Source: Lachnospiraceae bacterium
GTDB lineage: Bacteria; Bacillota; Clostridia; Lachnospirales; Lachnospiraceae
Assembly: GCA_910575475.1 (NCBI GenBank)
Contig: CAJTGD010000009.1
Coordinates: 1-64,000 of the forward strand
Direction of reading: 5' to 3'
DNA length: 64,000 nt
The translations under genes were made by a program, and so were the position numbers. This document shows positions 59,780 through 64,000 of this stretch, one piece after another. The notes under the pieces are model-generated. The model saw nothing but the letters and a program-made list of their open reading frames with translations. It was not told the origin of the DNA and did not search any database. Positions within the stretch are counted from its first letter, which is position 1. Each line of letters opens with the position of its first letter.

Positions 59780-62700
59780 TCATTTATCCAGCTCATCCTC
59801 CAGAAGATCCACAGACACCAGCGTGGACACACCCTTTTCCTGCATGGTAATCCCGTACAGCCGGTCCGCCGCCGTCATAGTCCCCCTTCGGTGAGTAATC
59901 ACGATAAACTGCGTATTCTCCGTCAGCTTGTGCAGATACTGGGCAAACCGCACCACGTTGCTGTCGTCCAGCGCCGCCTCGATCTCGTCCAGCAGACAGA
60001 ACGGCGACGGCTTTAAGTTCTGGATCGCAAACAGCAAGGAAATGGCGGTCAGCGCCTTTTCCCCTCCGGAGAGCTGCATCATGTTCTGCAGCTTCTTTCC
60101 CGGCGGCTGCGCGATGATCCGGATCCCTGCCTCCAGGATATCCTCATCCTCCATCAGCTCCAGGGTGCCCTTTCCGCCGCCGAAGAGCTGCTTAAATACA
60201 TGATCAAATTCCGCGGAGATCAGCGCGAACTGCTCCTGGAACTGCTTGCGCATGGCAGCGTCCAGCTCTTCAATGATCTTGACCAGCGTTTCCTCCGCCT
60301 CTGCCAGGTCGTCATGCTGTCCCTTGAGAAATTCATAGCGCTCCGAAACCTCTTTGAATTCCTCAATGGCATTTACATTCACATTGCCCAGCTTCTTGAT
60401 CTCCGCCTTCAGGTTCTGGATCTGCCGCTTCATATACCCCAGCTCCGTCAGATTGGGATTGCGCAACTCTCTGGCACGGCGCAGCGTCAGCTCATATTCC
60501 TCCCACATGTAGTCGATGTGCTTCTGGGCGGCTTCCTCATAGGATTCCTTCCGGCTGTTCAGACGGAAGCATTCCTTATCCAGCTCGGACATGTGTTTGG
60601 AGAGTTCTTCCCGTTTTCCCAAAAAAGTCTTATGTTTCTGGTTCAGCTCGTCCCGCTTCTCCACCTGGCTCTTGATCTCCGCCTGGATCTCGGTAAAGAG
60701 CTCCCCGGAATTTTCGATGGTCTCGGTCAGCTCGCGGATCTTCTCTTCCTTCTCCTGGATCTCACCGGACGCGTTTCCCTTGCTGATGTCTACCTCTTTT
60801 AATTCTTCCTCAAACTTCGCCGTCTCTTCCTCGATTCGGCTGATGTTCTCCAGGATAAATACATTCTGCTGCTCCAGGCTTGCGAAGGACAGATGGACCT
60901 CCTCGGAGTGCTTTAGCTGCACGCTTTCCTGCTCCTTGTCCTCCTCCAGCCCCTTCTGCAGCCGTTCGATCCGCTCATTAAGCTCCTGCTCCAGATTCTT
61001 GGAAGCCTCCAGCTCCAGCTGGATCGATTCCTCATTGTCCAGGATCTCCTGCAGCCGTTCCTCCAGCGTCTCCTGCTCCGCCCGGTATGTCCGGCGGCGC
61101 TCTGCCAGCTCCTTCTGCTTGCCCTGAACCTGCTCCATATTCATCTTGACCGTATTTTCCGCGATTGATGCCTTGCTGAGCTGGTGTTGGATCTGATCGA
61201 TCTCATTGTAGCAGGCGCCCCGCTTCTGTTTGATGTCGTTGACCTCCTGCTCCATCTGGTCCATATCCCTTTTGAGCATGGCAACAGTCTCCTCGAACTC
61301 CTGGATCTCCCGCCTCCGGCTTAACAGGTTGCTGGAATTTTTGAACGCCCCTCCAGTCATGGCCCCGCCGGGGTTGATCAGATCTCCTTCCAGAGTGACC
61401 AGTCGGAGGGACTGCCGGTACTTTCTGGCAATGGCGATCCCGGTATCGATGTGATCCACCACAATGGTTCTTCCCAGCAGCTGGTCAGCGAGTCCCTGAA
61501 AACGATTCTCCACATGGACCAGCGTATTGGCAAGGCCGATGACGCCCTTCTCCTGCAGCGCCTTCTCATCCCGGATGCCGGAATTTCCACGCATACTGGT
61601 CAGAGGAAGAAAAGTCGCCCGCCCGAATTTATTTTTTTTCAGGAACTGGATCATCCTTTTGGCCGTTTCCTCGGTATCCGTCACCACGTTCTGGATACTG
61701 CCGCCCAGCGCGGTCTCGATGGCGATCTCGTATTCCTTCTCCACCTTGATGATATCCGCCACGACCCCAAGGAGCCCCGGCTCCCGGTCTCGGTTTGCCA
61801 TGACCTTGCGGATGCTGTTTCCATAGCCGTCGTACCGCTCGGTGATATTTTTCAGCGATTCCAGACGGGAGGATTCCCGATGGTAGGCGGTCTGCCCCAG
61901 GCGGAGCTTTTCCTGCTTCTCATTCAGCTCTCTCTGGTACTGCTCGATCTTCTGCTCGGTCTCCTGGATCTGTCCGGAAAAGCCTGAGATTTCTTTTCTG
62001 ACACCGGAGAGCTCTGCTTCATAGGCTTCTAAAATCTCCTTCTGCTGCTCTCCCTCTCCCTGCGTCTCCTTCAAGAGCCTGTCCAGCTCCGCCTTCCGGG
62101 CTGCGATCTGCTCCTGGGTGGTGTCATAGTGCTGGATCTTCGCACGGGTAGAGGCCCGGTTTTCCAAAAGCTCCATGATCTCCTGCTTGCTGGTCTCCAC
62201 CTCCGCCGTCTGTCCCGCGATCCGGCTCTGGACCGTGATCAGTGCTTCCTTGGCCTCTTGGTCTTTTTTTGTGACCTCCAGCAGCTTGCCGCGGACATCC
62301 TCCTGCTCTCTGGAAAGCTCTTTTAACTGCCCCTGTCTGGCCTCAATCTCGATCTGGATGGTGTGCAGCCGGTTGTCATAATGCTCATCGTTCATCCGCA
62401 CCGTGTTGATCTGTTCCTTCAGGACATTGATCTGGCCTTCTAACTGCTGCTTTAACAGCGTCGTCTCGTTGAGCTGGCTCTTGGCCTTCTCGATGGAAAA
62501 ATCGATGGCGTCTACCTCTTCCTCGATGGCGTCATACTCCGCCTTCATCTCTTCATAGCGGGTCTTCGCCTCACTCAGCTCTTCCTCCGCGTTGCCAAGC
62601 TGCCCTTCGATCTCCTGGATCTGTTCCTTGATCCGCTCCGTCTCCAGCAGAAACATGTTGATATCAAAGGTCTTCAATTCTTCCTTTTTTTTCAGATATT

Positions 62701-63340
62701 CCCTGGCCACCTCGGACTGCCTGGAAAGAGGCCCGATCTGCTTTTCCAGCTCCGACAGGATATCATTGACACGGAGCAGGTTCTGCCGTTCCTCCTCCAG
62801 TTTTTTCAGCGACAGGTTCTTCCGCCGCTTGAACTTCACGATCCCCGCCGCCTCGTCAAATAATTCCCGTCGTTCCTCCGGCTTGCCGTTTAAAATCCGG
62901 TCGATCTGCCCCTGTCCGATGATGGAGTAGCCTTCCTTGCCGATCCCGGTATCATAGAACATCTCGTTGATGTCCTTGAGACGGCACGCCGCGCCGTTGA
63001 GCAGATACTCACTTTCACCGGAACGGTATAATTTCCTCGTCACGGTGACTTCCTCATAGTCCACCGGAAGCCGGTGGTCCGAATTGTTCAGCGTGATGGC
63101 CACCGACGCATAGCTGAGCGCCTTTCTGTTTTCCGTCCCCGAAAAGATCACGTCCTGCATGGTGCCGCCCCGAAGCTGCTTTACCCGCTGCTCTCCCAAT
63201 ACCCACCTGACGGCGTCCGCCACGTTGCTCTTTCCGCTTCCGTTGGGACCCACGATCCCCGTGATCCCTTCATGGAAATCAAACCGGATCCGATTCGCAA
63301 ACGATTTGAATCCCTGTACCTCAATGCTTTTTAAATACAT
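59780..63340 (-). CDS. smc: Chromosome segregation protein SMC
   Basis: Condensin ATPase that organises the chromosome. The 1186-residue protein has Walker A GPNGSGKSN (residues 31-39), long coiled coils (about 165-500 and 670-1010), a hinge (about 510-660, containing GVIGLANTLVHVENRFQGL), and C-terminal signature LSGGEKALTAISLLFAI with Walker B CLLDEIEAALDD. Length matches Bacillus SMC. It lies directly after rnc with a nine-base gap. ScpA/ScpB are not in the window. Confidence 0.98.
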   Translation of the reverse strand: MYLKSIEVQGFKSFANRIRFDFHEGITGIVGPNGSGKSNVADAVRWVLGEQRVKQLRGGTMQDVIFSGTENRKALSYASVAITLNNSDHRLPVDYEEVTVTRKLYRSGESEYLLNGAACRLKDINEMFYDTGIGKEGYSIIGQGQIDRILNGKPEERRELFDEAAGIVKFKRRKNLSLKKLEEERQNLLRVNDILSELEKQIGPLSRQSEVAREYLKKKEELKTFDINMFLLETERIKEQIQEIEGQLGNAEEELSEAKTRYEEMKAEYDAIEEEVDAIDFSIEKAKSQLNETTLLKQQLEGQINVLKEQINTVRMNDEHYDNRLHTIQIEIEARQGQLKELSREQEDVRGKLLEVTKKDQEAKEALITVQSRIAGQTAEVETSKQEIMELLENRASTRAKIQHYDTTQEQIAARKAELDRLLKETQGEGEQQKEILEAYEAELSGVRKEISGFSGQIQETEQKIEQYQRELNEKQEKLRLGQTAYHRESSRLESLKNITERYDGYGNSIRKVMANRDREPGLLGVVADIIKVEKEYEIAIETALGGSIQNVVTDTEETAKRMIQFLKKNKFGRATFLPLTSMRGNSGIRDEKALQEKGVIGLANTLVHVENRFQGLADQLLGRTIVVDHIDTGIAIARKYRQSLRLVTLEGDLINPGGAMTGGAFKNSSNLLSRRREIQEFEETVAMLKRDMDQMEQEVNDIKQKRGACYNEIDQIQHQLSKASIAENTVKMNMEQVQGKQKELAERRRTYRAEQETLEERLQEILDNEESIQLELEASKNLEQELNERIERLQKGLEEDKEQESVQLKHSEEVHLSFASLEQQNVFILENISRIEEETAKFEEELKEVDISKGNASGEIQEKEEKIRELTETIENSGELFTEIQAEIKSQVEKRDELNQKHKTFLGKREELSKHMSELDKECFRLNSRKESYEEAAQKHIDYMWEEYELTLRRARELRNPNLTELGYMKRQIQNLKAEIKKLGNVNVNAIEEFKEVSERYEFLKGQHDDLAEAEETLVKIIEELDAAMRKQFQEQFALISAEFDHVFKQLFGGGKGTLELMEDEDILEAGIRIIAQPPGKKLQNMMQLSGGEKALTAISLLFAIQNLKPSPFCLLDEIEAALDDSNVVRFAQYLHKLTENTQFIVITHRRGTMTAADRLYGITMQEKGVSTLVSVDLLEDELDK

Positions 63341-63349
63341 CTTACACCC

Positions 63350-64000
63350 CTAGTATTTGTAACCAATTTGCGAACCCGCCTTCAGCTTCAGAATGGCCTG
63401 ATAAGCCGCCTCCTGCTCCGCGGCCTTTTTTGTACGTCCTTTTCCCGCGCCGCAGCAGTTCTCTCCGATACATACCTCCACATGGAAGGATTTGTTGTGG
63501 TCAGGGCCTTCCTCTCCCACCAGGCGGTAGGAAATGCTCTCTCCCGCATCCGCCTGCACGATCTCCTGCAAAATGGTCTTGCTATCGAAAAAGAGCTTCT
63601 TGTGTTCTAAATCCGACAGGATGAACCTGTGGATAAACTCTTTTGCATTAGTAAAACCACCGTCCAGATAGATCGCTCCGATCAGCGCTTCCATGGCATC
63701 CGATGTAATGGAATCCCGTTCCCTTCCGCCGGTCGCCTCCTCGCCCCTGCCCAGGAGCAGATAGTTTCCCAGATCAAGATCACGGGCGCAGAATGCCAGC
63801 GACGGCTCACACACCATGCCTGCCCGGGTCTTGGTCAGCTCCCCCTCGGAGATCTTCGGGTTTTCCAGAAATAAAAACTCACTGGATACCAGCTCCAGCA
63901 CCGCGTCCCCGAGAAATTCCAGCCGTTCGTTGCACTGGAACTTGGGCAGATGCTTTTCATTGGTATAGGAGCTGTGCATCATGGCCCTGCGCAGCAATGA
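63350..64000 (-). CDS. rnc: Ribonuclease III, 5' end beyond the window
   Basis: Double-strand RNA endonuclease for rRNA and mRNA processing. The visible part has the signature NERLEFLGDAVLEL with the catalytic acidic residues, the second metal site DAMEALIGAIYLDGG, and a C-terminal dsRBD (about the last 70 residues). The frame is open to the window edge (reading SLLRRAMMHSS), so the N-terminal ~15-20 residues lie outside. First of rnc-smc-ftsY. Confidence 0.97.
   Translation of the reverse strand, partial: SLLRRAMMHSSYTNEKHLPKFQCNERLEFLGDAVLELVSSEFLFLENPKISEGELTKTRAGMVCEPSLAFCARDLDLGNYLLLGRGEEATGGRERDSITSDAMEALIGAIYLDGGFTNAKEFIHRFILSDLEHKKLFFDSKTILQEIVQADAGESISYRLVGEEGPDHNKSFHVEVCIGENCCGAGKGRTKKAAEQEAAYQAILKLKAGSQIGYKY

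Overview
The window reads as chromosome of a spore-forming, anaerobic gut Clostridia member, most likely Lachnospiraceae. The evidence is Firmicutes synteny (dnaG-rpoD-trmK-nif3; infC-rpmI-rplT; rnc-smc-ftsY), a GerA-type germination gene, a clostridial pyruvate:ferredoxin oxidoreductase, ferrous-iron uptake by FeoAB and strong AGGAGG ribosome binding sites. Species cannot be named from sequence alone. Most genes lie on the minus strand. No phage, transposase or CRISPR array was seen.

Region by region: 0-6 kb holds aroC (+), convergent with a polyamine operon transcribed XRE/cupin regulator-potA-potB-potC-potD. 6-18 kb holds a TGS-type nucleoside kinase, dnaG-rpoD-trmK-nif3, dgt, a two-domain PPK2 enzyme, an N-acetylhexosamine kinase-like/nucleotidyltransferase pair and an XRE regulator. 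18-20 kb has tRNA-Leu(AAG) and infC-rpmI-rplT, with an apparent AUU start and a leader attenuator. 20-32 kb has an NSS symporter, an NhaD-like/cytidylate-kinase-like/MATE operon, an M23 peptidase, a GerA-family gene behind a sigma-G-like promoter, a GntR-ABC operon and a class Ic aspartate aminotransferase. 33-40 kb is the most unusual part: a duplicated Gly/Cys-rich miniprotein, an unknown two-gene operon, a TruA paralogue with its catalytic Asp replaced by Glu, feoAB, and the wreck of a response regulator-histidine kinase-ABC transporter locus. 40-52 kb has malQ-glgP, a PHP protein, a DUF4203-like membrane protein, asnA, mntP behind a yybP-ykoY-type manganese riboswitch, a zinc dehydrogenase, an AAA/PD-(D/E)XK protein and an esterase. 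52-64 kb has PFOR, a second but broken AAA/PD-(D/E)XK gene, threonine ammonia-lyase and ftsY-smc-rnc (rnc cut by the window end).

The genes fit a fermentative saccharolytic life style: glycogen/maltodextrin turnover (malQ, glgP) feeds glycolysis and PFOR; FeoAB supplies iron for Fe-S enzymes; MntP and its riboswitch vent manganese; PotABCD imports polyamines. At least four families of short dispersed intergenic repeats occur, several overlapping terminators or gene ends. I found no clear new multi-gene system. The best leads are the unknown operon at 33.9-35.0 kb, the Gly/Cys-rich miniprotein, the Glu-bearing TruA paralogue and the covarying terminator-like repeat.
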